A program made the position numbers and the translations under genes. Below are positions 8,439-17,406 of a stretch of 64,000 bases of DNA, in pieces. Under the pieces are notes generated by a model, which had not been told where the DNA came from, did not search any database, and saw only the letters and a list, made by a program, of their open reading frames with translations. The stretch is taken from contig CP058931.1 in NCBI GenBank assembly GCA_024760505.1, forward strand, positions 3,544,001 through 3,608,000, in the 5' to 3' direction. Every line of letters starts with the position of its first letter. Position 1 is the first letter of the stretch. This DNA comes from Nitrospira sp. (GTDB lineage: Bacteria; Nitrospirota; Nitrospiria; Nitrospirales; UBA8639).

Positions 8439-10040
8439 TTAGGTACCGAATTTCCTTTGAAGTGCGGCGCCAATGAATGCAGAAAAAAGAGGATGAGGAG
8501 AACACAGTCGAGACTGAAACTCCGGATGGAATTGTGTACCCACAAACCAGGGATGCCCTTGCAATTCGATGATTTCTACCAGCCTTCCGTCAGGGGATGT
8601 CCCGCTAACCGTGAGACCATTTGAGGTCAAAGCTTCCAAATATTCATTGTTAAATTCATAGCGATGGCGGTGTCGTTCACGAATATCCGATTGCCCATAG
8701 GCCGCAAAGCTAAGCGTATTGGGAATCAATCGACAGGGAAAACCTCCCAATCTCATCGTCCCGCCCTTTTCTTGAATGGATCGTTGTTCGGGAAGGAGGT
8801 CGATTACGGGATACGGCGTCTCCGGATTGAATTCCGAACTATTGGCATGCTGAAGTCCTCCTAGGCTTCTGGCAATTTCAATTACCGCACATTGCATACC
8901 TAAGCAAATGCCAAAGAAGGGAAGATGCCTCTCCCTGGCATACCGGATCGTATCAATTTTTCCTTCGATCCCTCGAAGACCAAACCCTCCCGGAATTAAG
9001 ATTCCGTCCACATCAGCTAACAAACGTTCGGGCCCGTCCTTTTCAATGTCACCCGATTCCACCCATTGAATATGAACACCTGTTTCATCGTGTAATCCGC
9101 CATGAGTCAAGGCTTCCGACACACTTTTATAGGACTCTCGAGATTCTACATATTTGCCAACCAGTGCTATCGTGACTTCATGTCGTGGCCGCTTAATCTT
9201 CTGGACCAAAATGTCCCAATCCCGAAGGTTCGGAGGGCGAGTTTCAAGATGGAGTAAACGGACAATAAGTTCATCCAGGCCTTCTTTTCTCAGGATAATC
9301 GGTACCTCATAGATGGAATCCACATCTTTGGCCGTAATGACAGAACCTTTATCCACGTTACAAAACATGGCAATTTTATCTTTGACCCCAGGAGGGAGAA
9401 ATCGGTCGGTTCGACACAACAGGATATTGGGTTGAATGCCGATTTCACGAAGTTTATTGACAGAATGCTGCGTGGGTTTGGTTTTGAGTTCCCCAGCCGT
9501 TCCGATATAGGGCACCAAGGTGAGATGGATATAGAGGACGTTTTCCCGACCAACCTCATAGGGCATTTGCCGAATGGCTTCTAAGAAGGGCAAACTTTCA
9601 ATATCACCGACAGTCCCGCCAATTTCCACGATCACCACATCCACGTCATGGGCCACATTGAGAATCGTCTGCTTAATGGCGTCCGTAATATGGGGGACGA
9701 CCTGAACCGTCGCTCCGAGATATTCTCCTCTTCGCTCCCTTTGAATCACCGATTCATAAATCCGCCCTGTCGTACAATTATTTTCACGATGCAACTGAAC
9801 CGTGGTAAATCGCTCATAATGCCCCAAGTCCAGGTCGGTTTCCGCTCCATCATCGGTGACATAGACTTCCCCGTGCTGATAGGGATTCATCGTACCCGGG
9901 TCGACATTAATGTAGGGGTCCAGCTTCAGAAAGGTGATAGTCATGCCACGGCTTTCTAATAAATGCCCGATAGCCGCAGAAGACAACCCTTTTCCTAAGG
10001 ACGAGACTACTCCACCTGTCACAAAAAGAAATTTACTCAT
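8439..10040 (-). CDS. pyrG: CTP synthase
   Basis: PyrG aminates UTP to CTP using glutamine and ATP. The 533-residue protein has the N-terminal synthase domain (FVTGGVVSSLGKGLSSAAIG, LKLDPYINVDPGTMNP) and a C-terminal class I glutamine amidotransferase domain with the nucleophile cysteine in GICLGMQ and the His-Glu pair in QFHPEFQSR. Length is normal. It lies between kdsB and kdsA; the CTP it makes is a substrate of KdsB and is needed for CDP-diacylglycerol used by PgsA, which fits the grouping. It is not inside the PyrR-controlled operon further along. Confidence 0.98.
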   Translation of the reverse strand: MSKFLFVTGGVVSSLGKGLSSAAIGHLLESRGMTITFLKLDPYINVDPGTMNPYQHGEVYVTDDGAETDLDLGHYERFTTVQLHRENNCTTGRIYESVIQRERRGEYLGATVQVVPHITDAIKQTILNVAHDVDVVIVEIGGTVGDIESLPFLEAIRQMPYEVGRENVLYIHLTLVPYIGTAGELKTKPTQHSVNKLREIGIQPNILLCRTDRFLPPGVKDKIAMFCNVDKGSVITAKDVDSIYEVPIILRKEGLDELIVRLLHLETRPPNLRDWDILVQKIKRPRHEVTIALVGKYVESRESYKSVSEALTHGGLHDETGVHIQWVESGDIEKDGPERLLADVDGILIPGGFGLRGIEGKIDTIRYARERHLPFFGICLGMQCAVIEIARSLGGLQHANSSEFNPETPYPVIDLLPEQRSIQEKGGTMRLGGFPCRLIPNTLSFAAYGQSDIRERHRHRYEFNNEYLEALTSNGLTVSGTSPDGRLVEIIELQGHPWFVGTQFHPEFQSRLCSPHPLFSAFIGAALQRKFGT

Positions 10041-10110
10041 GATGTTTTCTGGTTAGTTGGAAAATGACCCACATGGCCTCCCTTTGATTTGTCGACTCCA
10101 CCATATTGTT

Positions 10111-10914
10111 CTATCTATTTTCAACCCTCTCTCCGGTCCCCAACAGACTCTCTTTCGAGTTACAGGAGTTCTTGGATAAAAGACCCTCCGCAGTCATAAC
10201 ATCTTCAGGAGTATCTATACGAATGGATTCGTGTTCCGTTTCCCAAACCATTATCGGAAGGCCATGTTCTAATGCCCGCAATTGTTCTAATTTTTCCGCC
10301 TCTTCAAGATATCCCGATGGCAACCCGGCAAATCGTAATAGATCTGATTTCCGGAAAATATATATTCCCAAATGCATATAGGCGATATGATTATTCCCAG
10401 AAGGTACCCCATCGCGCCAGCAGGGAATCGGGCTCCGTGAGAAATACAGGGCCTGCCCGTTGATATCGGTCACCACCTTTACGATTGACGGATTGGTTAA
10501 GTCCTGTGTGCGGTGTAGCTGTCTTTTTAACGTCCCCATCCCTGCCCGAGAAGCCAAAAAAGGAAGAATGAGATCATCCAGCAACCCAGGGTGCTGAGGA
10601 ATTTCATCAGCTTGTAAGTTCACAATCACATCATATTTCAACTGAGAAGCCACCTTCGCCACCCGGTCCGTTCCGGTTCGACAGAATTCCTTGACGAGAC
10701 AGACTTCTCCACCAAAACTCTTGACCCCTTGTTCAATGGATTCCTGGTCGGTAATAACCAGGATTTGCCCCACCTGCGAAACCTGTTGAACCGCTTCATA
10801 GACATGCTGGATAAGGGGCTTTCCTGCTATGAGGGCAAGTGGTTTCCCCGGAAATCGAGACGATCCGTAGCGAGCTGGAATACACAGGCTGACGAGGGAG
10901 TCAGTTGTGGCCAT
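10111..10914 (-). CDS. kdsB: 3-deoxy-manno-octulosonate cytidylyltransferase (CMP-KDO synthetase)
   Basis: KdsB activates KDO with CTP to CMP-KDO for transfer to lipid A. The 267-residue protein has the nucleotidyltransferase start CIPARYGSSRFPGKPL, then GKPLIQHVYE, VNLQADEI (the usual motif is NxQGDEP, here slightly changed), and IDTPEDV near the C-terminus. The last ~20 residues go beyond the usual family end. Its start overlaps the 3' end of the upstream heptose kinase gene by 14 bases, so the two are likely translated in a coupled way. The next gene is pyrG, 70 bases on. Confidence 0.95.
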   Translation of the reverse strand: MATTDSLVSLCIPARYGSSRFPGKPLALIAGKPLIQHVYEAVQQVSQVGQILVITDQESIEQGVKSFGGEVCLVKEFCRTGTDRVAKVASQLKYDVIVNLQADEIPQHPGLLDDLILPFLASRAGMGTLKRQLHRTQDLTNPSIVKVVTDINGQALYFSRSPIPCWRDGVPSGNNHIAYMHLGIYIFRKSDLLRFAGLPSGYLEEAEKLEQLRALEHGLPIMVWETEHESIRIDTPEDVMTAEGLLSKNSCNSKESLLGTGERVENR

Positions 10915-11968
10915 GGAGTAAAGCCTCTTGAAGTTGCGCCCGCGTCACTGTGGCGGTACCCACCATACCCACGACAATACTTGCGGCCTGATTGGCTAAT
11001 ACCGCAGCTTCAGGAAGTGGGGCTTTTGCACTCAGCGCTAATGCAAGAGTGCTGATGACCGTATCGCCTGCTCCGGTGACATCATAGACTTGTCGAGCCA
11101 CGGCCGGGATGGTCCAGGATTGGCCCGTCTTTTCAAAAATACTCATTCCCTCCTCTCCCCTCGTGACCACGACTGCCTGGCATTGTAATTGTTGTTGGAG
11201 AGCAATGCCGATTTGTTCAACCGGCACATCCTGGCTTGGGAGGAATCCTGCTGCCTGTTTGGCTTCGAGATGATTGGGTGTGATAACCGTTACTCCATGA
11301 TAAAACGCCATATGCTCGACCTTCGGATCCACCACAACCGGCACGCCGAATTGATCAGCCAGAATATGAATGGCTTTCATCAGGTCCACGGTGATCATGC
11401 CCTTCGCATAATCTGAAATCACCAGGCAGGAGACTTCAGGAAGACGGGAAGCCACATGTTTTATAATTTTTTTTGTCTGTTGAGACGAAATGTCATGGCG
11501 TTGCTCCACATCAAATCGAACAATTTGCTGATTGTGGGCTACCACTCTGGTTTTTTTAATGGTAGGACGACTAGAGTCGACGAACACACCGGAAGTACAT
11601 GGGGACGATCGTCGAATGTCGGCAAGGAATTGTTTCCCAACATGATCCGCACCAACCATGCCACACAATTCAGCCTGTCCACCTAATGTCAGAATATTAT
11701 GATACACATTCGCTGCCCCACCCATTCTGTACGATTCAGAATCCACATGAACAATCGGTACAGGCGCTTCCGGAGAGACACGATGCACCTTGCCCCAGAC
11801 ATAATGATCGAGAATGAGATCTCCAACAACCAGAATGCGAGCACGGGAGAAGCGTTGAATATACTCCTTGAATTTCCGAGCGGAAATTGATGGGACAACG
11901 GATAGCGGTTTCATCCTTGAGTCAGCACAAGGCTGAAGTTTGGTTGAGTCAAGTGAGTTGATCCTCAC
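10901..11968 (-). CDS. rfaE1: D-glycero-beta-D-manno-heptose-7-phosphate kinase (HldE N-terminal domain type)
   Basis: This PfkB-family sugar kinase phosphorylates heptose-7-phosphate at C1 in the ADP-heptose route to the LPS inner core. The protein has 355 residues, with VVGDLILDHYVWG near the start, GGAANVYHNI, and the C-terminal ATP site DVTGAGDTVIS with the catalytic Asp. It lacks the adenylyltransferase domain that E. coli HldE carries, so the second activity must come from another gene. The frame opens with GTG at 11968, which overlaps the lepB stop (TAGTG); an in-frame ATG lies at 11914, so the first 18 residues are uncertain. Confidence 0.92.
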   Translation of the reverse strand: MRINSLDSTKLQPCADSRMKPLSVVPSISARKFKEYIQRFSRARILVVGDLILDHYVWGKVHRVSPEAPVPIVHVDSESYRMGGAANVYHNILTLGGQAELCGMVGADHVGKQFLADIRRSSPCTSGVFVDSSRPTIKKTRVVAHNQQIVRFDVEQRHDISSQQTKKIIKHVASRLPEVSCLVISDYAKGMITVDLMKAIHILADQFGVPVVVDPKVEHMAFYHGVTVITPNHLEAKQAAGFLPSQDVPVEQIGIALQQQLQCQAVVVTRGEEGMSIFEKTGQSWTIPAVARQVYDVTGAGDTVISTLALALSAKAPLPEAAVLANQAASIVVGMVGTATVTRAQLQEALLHGHN

Positions 11969-12729
11969 TATTCAATGATCTTCCCGATTCGTTCCCATCG
12001 GATCCAATCGGTCCAAGCTCCCTGCCCATTCCATGACCAATACACGAGAAATGCCCTACCTTTAATTTTATCCATTCGCACAAATCCCCAAAACCGACTG
12101 TCCAAACTTTGGTCACGGTTATCACCCATCACAAAGTAGGAGTCCGGAGGAACGGTTAAGGGACCAAGATTATCCCGAGGATTGATACGACCATCAATAA
12201 TTCCAGGGTCGACCCTCTGCGTAAAACCCTCGTCCAACAATGGCTGTCCATTCACAATCACGTGTTTATTTTGAATATGAATGGTATCACCAGGAAGTCC
12301 GATCACCCGCTTAATGAAATCCTTGTTTTCATCCTCGGGGTAACGAAACACAATGATATCCCCACGCGACGGAGGATCAAAATTCATCACGATCGTTGAA
12401 GAAAAACATGTCACGGGGGGGAACGAGACCTGAAACTCACAATCTTTCGGCAACTGAAATCCATAGGCCAGCTTGGAAACGAGAATATGATCGCCAATCA
12501 TCAAGGTCGGAATCATGGACCCTGATGGGATCTTAAAGGCCTGGACCACAAAGACCCGAATGGTTAGAGCCAGAATAATCGCAATGATCAAGGCCTCGGC
12601 ATATTCTCGAATAATGGATTTTTTGGATACCTCCATATCCTGTGAACTTGAGGTAACCGAAGATTCCTCTTGAAGATTTTTTTCGGAAGATTCGGTCATT
12701 TTGGGTTGTTGCGGATCTTGAGTGGTCAT
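11968..12729 (-). CDS. lepB: Signal peptidase I
   Basis: LepB cuts signal peptides from exported proteins on the outer face of the inner membrane. The 253-residue protein has a 40-residue charged, Ser-rich N-terminal tail, a single membrane segment (about 44-62), the nucleophile Ser71 in PSGSMIPTL, and the general base Lys140 in FIKRVIGLPGD. The C-terminal box GDNRDQSLDSRFWG is also present. It follows lepA by 6 bases and its stop overlaps the next gene's start. The lepA-lepB order is common in bacteria. Confidence 0.97.
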   Translation of the reverse strand: MTTQDPQQPKMTESSEKNLQEESSVTSSSQDMEVSKKSIIREYAEALIIAIILALTIRVFVVQAFKIPSGSMIPTLMIGDHILVSKLAYGFQLPKDCEFQVSFPPVTCFSSTIVMNFDPPSRGDIIVFRYPEDENKDFIKRVIGLPGDTIHIQNKHVIVNGQPLLDEGFTQRVDPGIIDGRINPRDNLGPLTVPPDSYFVMGDNRDQSLDSRFWGFVRMDKIKGRAFLVYWSWNGQGAWTDWIRWERIGKIIE

Positions 12730-12735
12730 CAGTGT

Positions 12736-14550
12736 TCAGTTCGGATCGGTCTTTAAAATAGCCAGAAAGGCTTCTTGAGGGACTTCAACACGCCCTAATT
12801 GTTTCATCCGTTTTTTTCCTTCTTTTTGCTTTTCCCACAATTTGCGTTTTCGGGAAATATCTCCACCATAGCACTTGGCCGTCACATTTTTTTTAAGTGC
12901 GCCAATGGTTTCCCTGGCAATAATGCGTTTGCCTATTGTCGCCTGAATGACAATTTCAAACATTTGCTTGGGAATGAGTTCTTTCATTTTTTCGGCTAAT
13001 TGTCGCCCGCGGCTTTGCACTTTATCCTTATGGGCGATAATGGAGAGCGCATCCACCGTCTCACCATTCAGCAATAAATCCAATTTCACCAATTCAGACT
13101 CGCGATAGCCGAGCAATTCATAGTCCAAGGATGCATATCCTTGTGTGCGGGATTTCAGGCGATCATAGAAGTCTAACACAATTTCATTGAGCGGGATTTC
13201 ATAGATTAACATGGATCGGGTTGGATCGAGATATTGCAGCCCGACTTGAATGCCACGACGCTCCTGACATAACTGAAGAACATTTCCGATATAGCGCTCA
13301 GGCGTAATCATTGTGGCTTTAATATAAGGCTCCTCAATTCGTTCGATCTGTGAAGGATCCGGAAGTTTGGAGGGATTGTCGATGACCAGGGTTTCGCCTT
13401 TGGTGGTCGTCACACGATAAACCACCGTCGGAGCGGTACTGATCAGATCGAGTCCATATTCCCGCTCCAAGCGTTCCCGAATAATTTCCATGTGGAGAAG
13501 CCCTAAAAACCCACATCGAAACCCAAATCCCAAGGCCAGGGACGTTTCCGGTTCATAGACAAAGGAGGAATCATTTAGCTGCAACTTCTCCAGAGAATCC
13601 CGCAGGTCCTCAAACTTGGCATTGTCGGTGGTATATAACCCGCAAAAGACTACCGGTTTGACATCCCGGTACCCGGGCAAGGCCACGCTTGTGGGGCGCT
13701 TTGAATCCGTAATGGTATCGCCAATTTTAGTGTCCGATAGTTCTTTCATCCCGGCACAAATATACCCGACTTCCCCTGGCCCCAGCCGATTCACCTTGGT
13801 TCGTTTCGGTGAAAAGACGCCGACCTCCAGGACTTCAAATTCACGTCCGGAAAACATGAGTTTAATCATCATATTGGGGGTGATTTCTCCATCCATGACT
13901 CGAAGAAGCACCACGGCGCCCTGATAATTGTCGAACCAGGAATCAAAAATCAGGGCTTTTAACGGTTGATCAATTGAACCGGCGGGAGGCGGGATAATCT
14001 TCACAACCCCTTCAAGCACTTCCTTTACCCCTCGTCCATCTTTAGCACTGACTAAAAATGCCTCTTCACTCGACAACCCCAACACATCTCGAATTTGGAC
14101 TTTGACCCCTTCGACATCGGCGCTCGGCAAATCAATTTTATTGATGACAGGAATAATCACTAAATCATTCGAAATCGCCAGATAGGCATTGGCGATCGTC
14201 TGGGCCTCAACGCCTTGGGTGGCATCGATTAACAGAAGTGCTCCTTCACAGGCAGCCAGGCTGCGTGATACCTCATAGGCAAAGTCCACATGTCCAGGGG
14301 TATCAATGAGGTTAAACTGATATTCCTGTCCATCCGAACTCCGAAACCGTGCTGTGACGGCATGCGCTTTGATCGTAATGCCGCGCTCACGCTCCAGGTC
14401 CATGGCATCTAAATATTGCGCACGGGCTTCACGTGGAGATACGGCACCGGTGATCTCCAAAAACCGGTCGGCAAGAGTGGATTTGCCGTGGTCGATATGA
14501 GCAATAATTGAAAAATTGCGGATGTGGGTTTGAGGAAAGGCTTTACTCAT
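12736..14550 (-). CDS. lepA: Elongation factor 4 (LepA), ribosome back-translocating GTPase
   Basis: LepA is a ribosome-binding GTPase related to EF-G, linked to translation under stress and ribosome assembly. The 604-residue protein has normal length and complete G motifs: AHIDHGKST (G1), RGITI (switch I), DTPGHVDF (G3, with the histidine that the EF-G-like protein in this window lacks) and NKIDLP (G4). The LepA-specific C-terminal domain ends in KRMKQLGRVEVPQEAFLAIL. It heads the long minus-strand run through plsY. No Shine-Dalgarno sequence is visible before the ATG, and the promoter predicts a leader of only about 8 bases. Confidence 0.98.
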   Translation of the reverse strand: MSKAFPQTHIRNFSIIAHIDHGKSTLADRFLEITGAVSPREARAQYLDAMDLERERGITIKAHAVTARFRSSDGQEYQFNLIDTPGHVDFAYEVSRSLAACEGALLLIDATQGVEAQTIANAYLAISNDLVIIPVINKIDLPSADVEGVKVQIRDVLGLSSEEAFLVSAKDGRGVKEVLEGVVKIIPPPAGSIDQPLKALIFDSWFDNYQGAVVLLRVMDGEITPNMMIKLMFSGREFEVLEVGVFSPKRTKVNRLGPGEVGYICAGMKELSDTKIGDTITDSKRPTSVALPGYRDVKPVVFCGLYTTDNAKFEDLRDSLEKLQLNDSSFVYEPETSLALGFGFRCGFLGLLHMEIIRERLEREYGLDLISTAPTVVYRVTTTKGETLVIDNPSKLPDPSQIERIEEPYIKATMITPERYIGNVLQLCQERRGIQVGLQYLDPTRSMLIYEIPLNEIVLDFYDRLKSRTQGYASLDYELLGYRESELVKLDLLLNGETVDALSIIAHKDKVQSRGRQLAEKMKELIPKQMFEIVIQATIGKRIIARETIGALKKNVTAKCYGGDISRKRKLWEKQKEGKKRMKQLGRVEVPQEAFLAILKTDPN

Positions 14551-14564
14551 TCGAAGTGACTATG

Positions 14565-14593
14565 ATTGTAATGAGACCCTAAAAGGTTGTCAA
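14565..14593 (-). promoter_or_regulatory. Sigma70-type promoter of the lepA operon
   Basis: On the minus strand TTGACA (14588-14593) and TACAAT (14565-14570) are 17 bases apart, close to the ideal sigma70 pattern. The predicted start near 14558 leaves only about 8 bases before the lepA ATG and no room for a Shine-Dalgarno site, so the transcript may be nearly leaderless. On the plus strand the overlapping TTGTCA with TAGGTT 18 bases on could serve bioA, but that match is weak. Confidence 0.75.
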
Positions 14594-14634
14594 AATTCGA
14601 TGGATTCCGCTAGGTTATTTCCTTAAAAACGACC

Positions 14635-16056
14635 ATGACTCTCAAGACGACCCGCACAGCATTAGAAAAAGACGATTGCGAGTACCTGTGGCACCCTTTT
14701 ACCCAAATGCAGGAATGGGAACGCCAGACTCCTCTTATCATCAAACGCGGAAAAGGTTCGTATGTCTATGATATGGATGGCAATGCCTACCTCGATGCGA
14801 CGGCATCCATTTGGGTCAATATTCATGGACATCGACATCCTCGCATTGATGAGGCCATTCGTCATCAACTTACCCAGGTGGCTCATACGACGTTGCTGGG
14901 ACTTTCCAATCCACCAGCCATTCAATTGGCGAAGGCCCTTATTCGCCTGGCTCCCAAAGGGTTACAAAAAGTCTTCTATTCCGACAACGGCTCCACCGCC
15001 GTTGAAGTTGCCGCAAAAATGGCCATTCAGTATTGGCAACAATGTCCGAATCCCCAACCACGAAAAACCCGGTTTATTCATCTTGGCATGTCCTATCACG
15101 GGGACACGGTGGGAGGAATGAGCCTCAGCGGAGTCGAACTGTTCCGCAGATCCTTTTCTCCGCTCCTCTTTGCAAGCCATGACGTGGAGCCCCCTTATTG
15201 CTATCGATGTCCCCTTCAATTGCATTTCCCTCAATGTCGGCTCGCCTGCCTTGATCCGCTTGAAAAACTTCTTTCCACACAGCATCAAGAAATTGCAGGC
15301 CTCATTCTTGAGCCCATGGTGCAAGCGGTCGCCGGGATCATTCCTTCGCCTCCAGGATATTTGAAACGCGTCAGGGAGTTATGCACGCGGTACAAGGTCC
15401 TATTCATTGCCGATGAGGTTGCCACCGGGTTTGGACGTACAGGTCGGATGTTTGCTTGTGAGCATGAGGGCATTTCACCGGATATCATGGCTATTGCCAA
15501 AGGATTAACGGGAGGCTATCTCCCATTGGCCGCCACATTGACAACCAACGCCATTTATGAAGCGTTTTTGGGAGAAGGGCACGAAAACAAAACATTTTTC
15601 CATGGACATAGTTATGCGGGGAATCCCTTGGGATGCGCGGCGGCTCTGGCCAACCTTGCCATCTTTCAGAGTGAAAGAACCCTCGCAAAGCTTCAACGAC
15701 GGATCCCTAAATTTCGCAGAGCTCTTGACTCCCTGACCGAAGACCCTTGGGTTGGGGATATCCGGCAATGTGGCTTTATGGTTGGGATTGAATTAGTTCA
15801 ACAGAAATCCCAAAAAATGCCGTTCCCGGCGTCCGAACGAATTGGCCAGAAAATAGCCATGACCGCCAGAGCATTAGGACTACTGATTCGTCCCATCGGG
15901 ACCATTATGATTCTCATTCCCCCTCTTTCGGCAAGTGCCAAGGAACTCGATCAAATGGTGTCTATTTTAAAACTGGCCATTTCAGTGGTCCGTGCGTCCA
16001 GCACATCTTTCCCAATATCATCACCTCCGGAAGTATTGAAGCGTACCTCGGACTAG
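14635..16056 (+). CDS. bioA: Adenosylmethionine-8-amino-7-oxononanoate aminotransferase
   Basis: BioA transfers an amino group, usually from S-adenosylmethionine, to KAPA to make DAPA in biotin synthesis. The 473-residue protein has the BioA-typical WHPFTQMQEWE near the start, the fold-type I PLP features FYSDNGSTAVEVA, FIADEVATGFGRTG and the PLP lysine in IAKGLTGGYLPLA, then FFHGHSYAGNPLGCAAA. The C-terminal ~30 residues extend beyond the normal end. No other biotin gene is visible. It is transcribed divergently from lepA; the ribosome binding site is weak. Its stop codon shares the palindrome CTAG at 16053-16056 with the convergent gene's stop. Confidence 0.95.
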   Translation: MTLKTTRTALEKDDCEYLWHPFTQMQEWERQTPLIIKRGKGSYVYDMDGNAYLDATASIWVNIHGHRHPRIDEAIRHQLTQVAHTTLLGLSNPPAIQLAKALIRLAPKGLQKVFYSDNGSTAVEVAAKMAIQYWQQCPNPQPRKTRFIHLGMSYHGDTVGGMSLSGVELFRRSFSPLLFASHDVEPPYCYRCPLQLHFPQCRLACLDPLEKLLSTQHQEIAGLILEPMVQAVAGIIPSPPGYLKRVRELCTRYKVLFIADEVATGFGRTGRMFACEHEGISPDIMAIAKGLTGGYLPLAATLTTNAIYEAFLGEGHENKTFFHGHSYAGNPLGCAAALANLAIFQSERTLAKLQRRIPKFRRALDSLTEDPWVGDIRQCGFMVGIELVQQKSQKMPFPASERIGQKIAMTARALGLLIRPIGTIMILIPPLSASAKELDQMVSILKLAISVVRASSTSFPISSPPEVLKRTSD

Positions 16057-16853
16057 ATGAGCTCAACCGTCTGGCCAATGTGCAATTGACATCGGTCCAC
16101 GGCCCGTCCTTGCTTCACAAAAATCTCGATATGCCCATTACTATTTATGAGCCCTTCCGGGTATCCCAAGGCACCTTCTTCGTAATGAGTTTTTATTCCC
16201 TTGATGATGACCTCTCCAATTTTGAGACCGGAGCATTCCTTCTTGGTCACTGACCGAAACGTCTCTATGTCGGTAAGGGTCACATTCGTTATGGCATTGC
16301 CAAAATGGTCGATATAGACAATTCGCCCATGCAGGGCATGTCCTTCCATACGTGGGGGATCAAGGGGAAGTCTGACATAATCATGAATGAGACGCCCGTA
16401 GGAACCGGGAACCTGCCCCTTCGTCAACCACGCTGCCGAAGGCGCAAATAAATCCCGTCCATCAAACGTCGCTCCAATGGAGTCCAATCGATACTGTTTA
16501 TTCTCAATCGATCGGACTTGAACCGCGGGTTCCTCTTGAAGGACGTAGGTTAAGACCCCATTATCCGGAGCCAGGAAAAAATGCCTGGAAGTTGAGGCCA
16601 AAATCGCTCTTCGAGAGCTCCCCACCCCAGGGTCTACGACCACCACATGCACCGTTCCATCTGGAAAATATTGATAGCATGATTTCAAAAAAAATGCCGC
16701 TTGTTCAACCCCATGCGCCGGAATTCGATGCGTCAGATCGACGATGCGTATTTGAGAATTAATTCCGAGCATCACGCCCTTCATACTTGGAACAAAATAA
16801 TCGACATCCCCAAAATCAGTGACCAACGTAACCAAGGAAATGGCGGAAGTCAT
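16053..16853 (-). CDS. SAM hydroxide adenosyltransferase (DUF62 / SAM hydrolase family)
   Basis: Members of this family split S-adenosylmethionine into adenosine and methionine using water; relatives are the SAM chlorinase and fluorinase. The 266-residue protein has the family start LVTLVTDFGDVDYFVPSMKG, then DLTHRIPAHGVEQAAFFL, VVVDPGVGSSRRAI and APDNGVLTYV, and a C-terminal beta domain (GRIVYIDHFGNAITNV). The plain hydrolase is by far the most common form, so halogenation is not implied. It lies 2 bases after greA as the last gene of the pyrimidine run. The partner facing it is bioA, a SAM-using enzyme, which may be chance. Confidence 0.92.
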   Translation of the reverse strand: MTSAISLVTLVTDFGDVDYFVPSMKGVMLGINSQIRIVDLTHRIPAHGVEQAAFFLKSCYQYFPDGTVHVVVVDPGVGSSRRAILASTSRHFFLAPDNGVLTYVLQEEPAVQVRSIENKQYRLDSIGATFDGRDLFAPSAAWLTKGQVPGSYGRLIHDYVRLPLDPPRMEGHALHGRIVYIDHFGNAITNVTLTDIETFRSVTKKECSGLKIGEVIIKGIKTHYEEGALGYPEGLINSNGHIEIFVKQGRAVDRCQLHIGQTVELI

Positions 16854-16855
16854 GA

Positions 16856-17332
16856 TTAGAGCTCCTCAAAACAAATGGACTGGATTTGATATTCAATAAC
16901 TCCGGCGGGTCGATGCACTTCAACAATATCCCCGACCCGATGCCCGATCAGCGCACGCCCAATAGGTGCTTGAACCGAAATCGAACCATTTTTGATATCG
17001 GCCTCTTCTTGTCCCACCAAGGTATAACGTTTTTCTTCTTGTGACTCTAAACTTAAAATGGTGACTGTGGCCCCAAACACGACCGTGTCACTCTGCCCGG
17101 GCGAAATTTCCACCACTTGAGCAATACTAAGTTTATGCTCTAGCTCAGACATCCGTGTATCAATAAATTGTTGTTGCTCCTTAGCGGCTTTATATTCAGC
17201 ATTTTCCTTGAGATCGCCATGTTCACGAGCTTCGGTGATAGCTTGAATGTTTTTAGGGCGATCTTCCCGCCGCAGCCTGGCCAGTTCTGCTTGCAGTGCC
17301 TCATACCCTTTTTTGGTCATAGGAATTTTCAT
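16856..17332 (-). CDS. greA: Transcription elongation factor GreA
   Basis: GreA binds the RNA polymerase secondary channel and helps cleave backtracked transcripts. The 158-residue protein has normal length, with the N-terminal coiled coil (MTKKGYEALQAELARLR...RPKNIQ), the acidic tip EAREHGDLKENAEY, and the C-terminal FKBP-like domain (GDIVEVHRPAGVIEYQI). GGGGAGTGAGG precedes the ATG. It follows carB with a 74-base gap that holds a weak promoter of its own, so it may be expressed apart from pyrimidine control. Confidence 0.97.
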   Translation of the reverse strand: MKIPMTKKGYEALQAELARLRREDRPKNIQAITEAREHGDLKENAEYKAAKEQQQFIDTRMSELEHKLSIAQVVEISPGQSDTVVFGATVTILSLESQEEKRYTLVGQEEADIKNGSISVQAPIGRALIGHRVGDIVEVHRPAGVIEYQIQSICFEEL

Positions 17333-17347
17333 GAAACCTCACTCCCC

Positions 17348-17375
17348 TCTCTAAATCATGGAAATCGGATGTCAA
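17348..17375 (-). promoter_or_regulatory. Possible promoter of greA
   Basis: TTGACA (17370-17375) and TAGAGA (17348-17353) lie 16 bases apart on the minus strand in the carB-greA gap. The -35 box is perfect and the -10 box is weak. It would give greA and the SAM hydrolase expression independent of the PyrR attenuator. Confidence 0.4.
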
Positions 17376-17406
17376 TCATCCAACATCGCGTCACGTCCAC
17401 TTAGGC

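Noticed and set aside
16053..16853. Fluorinase or chlorinase function for the SAM-hydrolase family protein
   Set aside because: The hydrolase form is far more common and no fluorometabolite or chlorinated-product genes are nearby.
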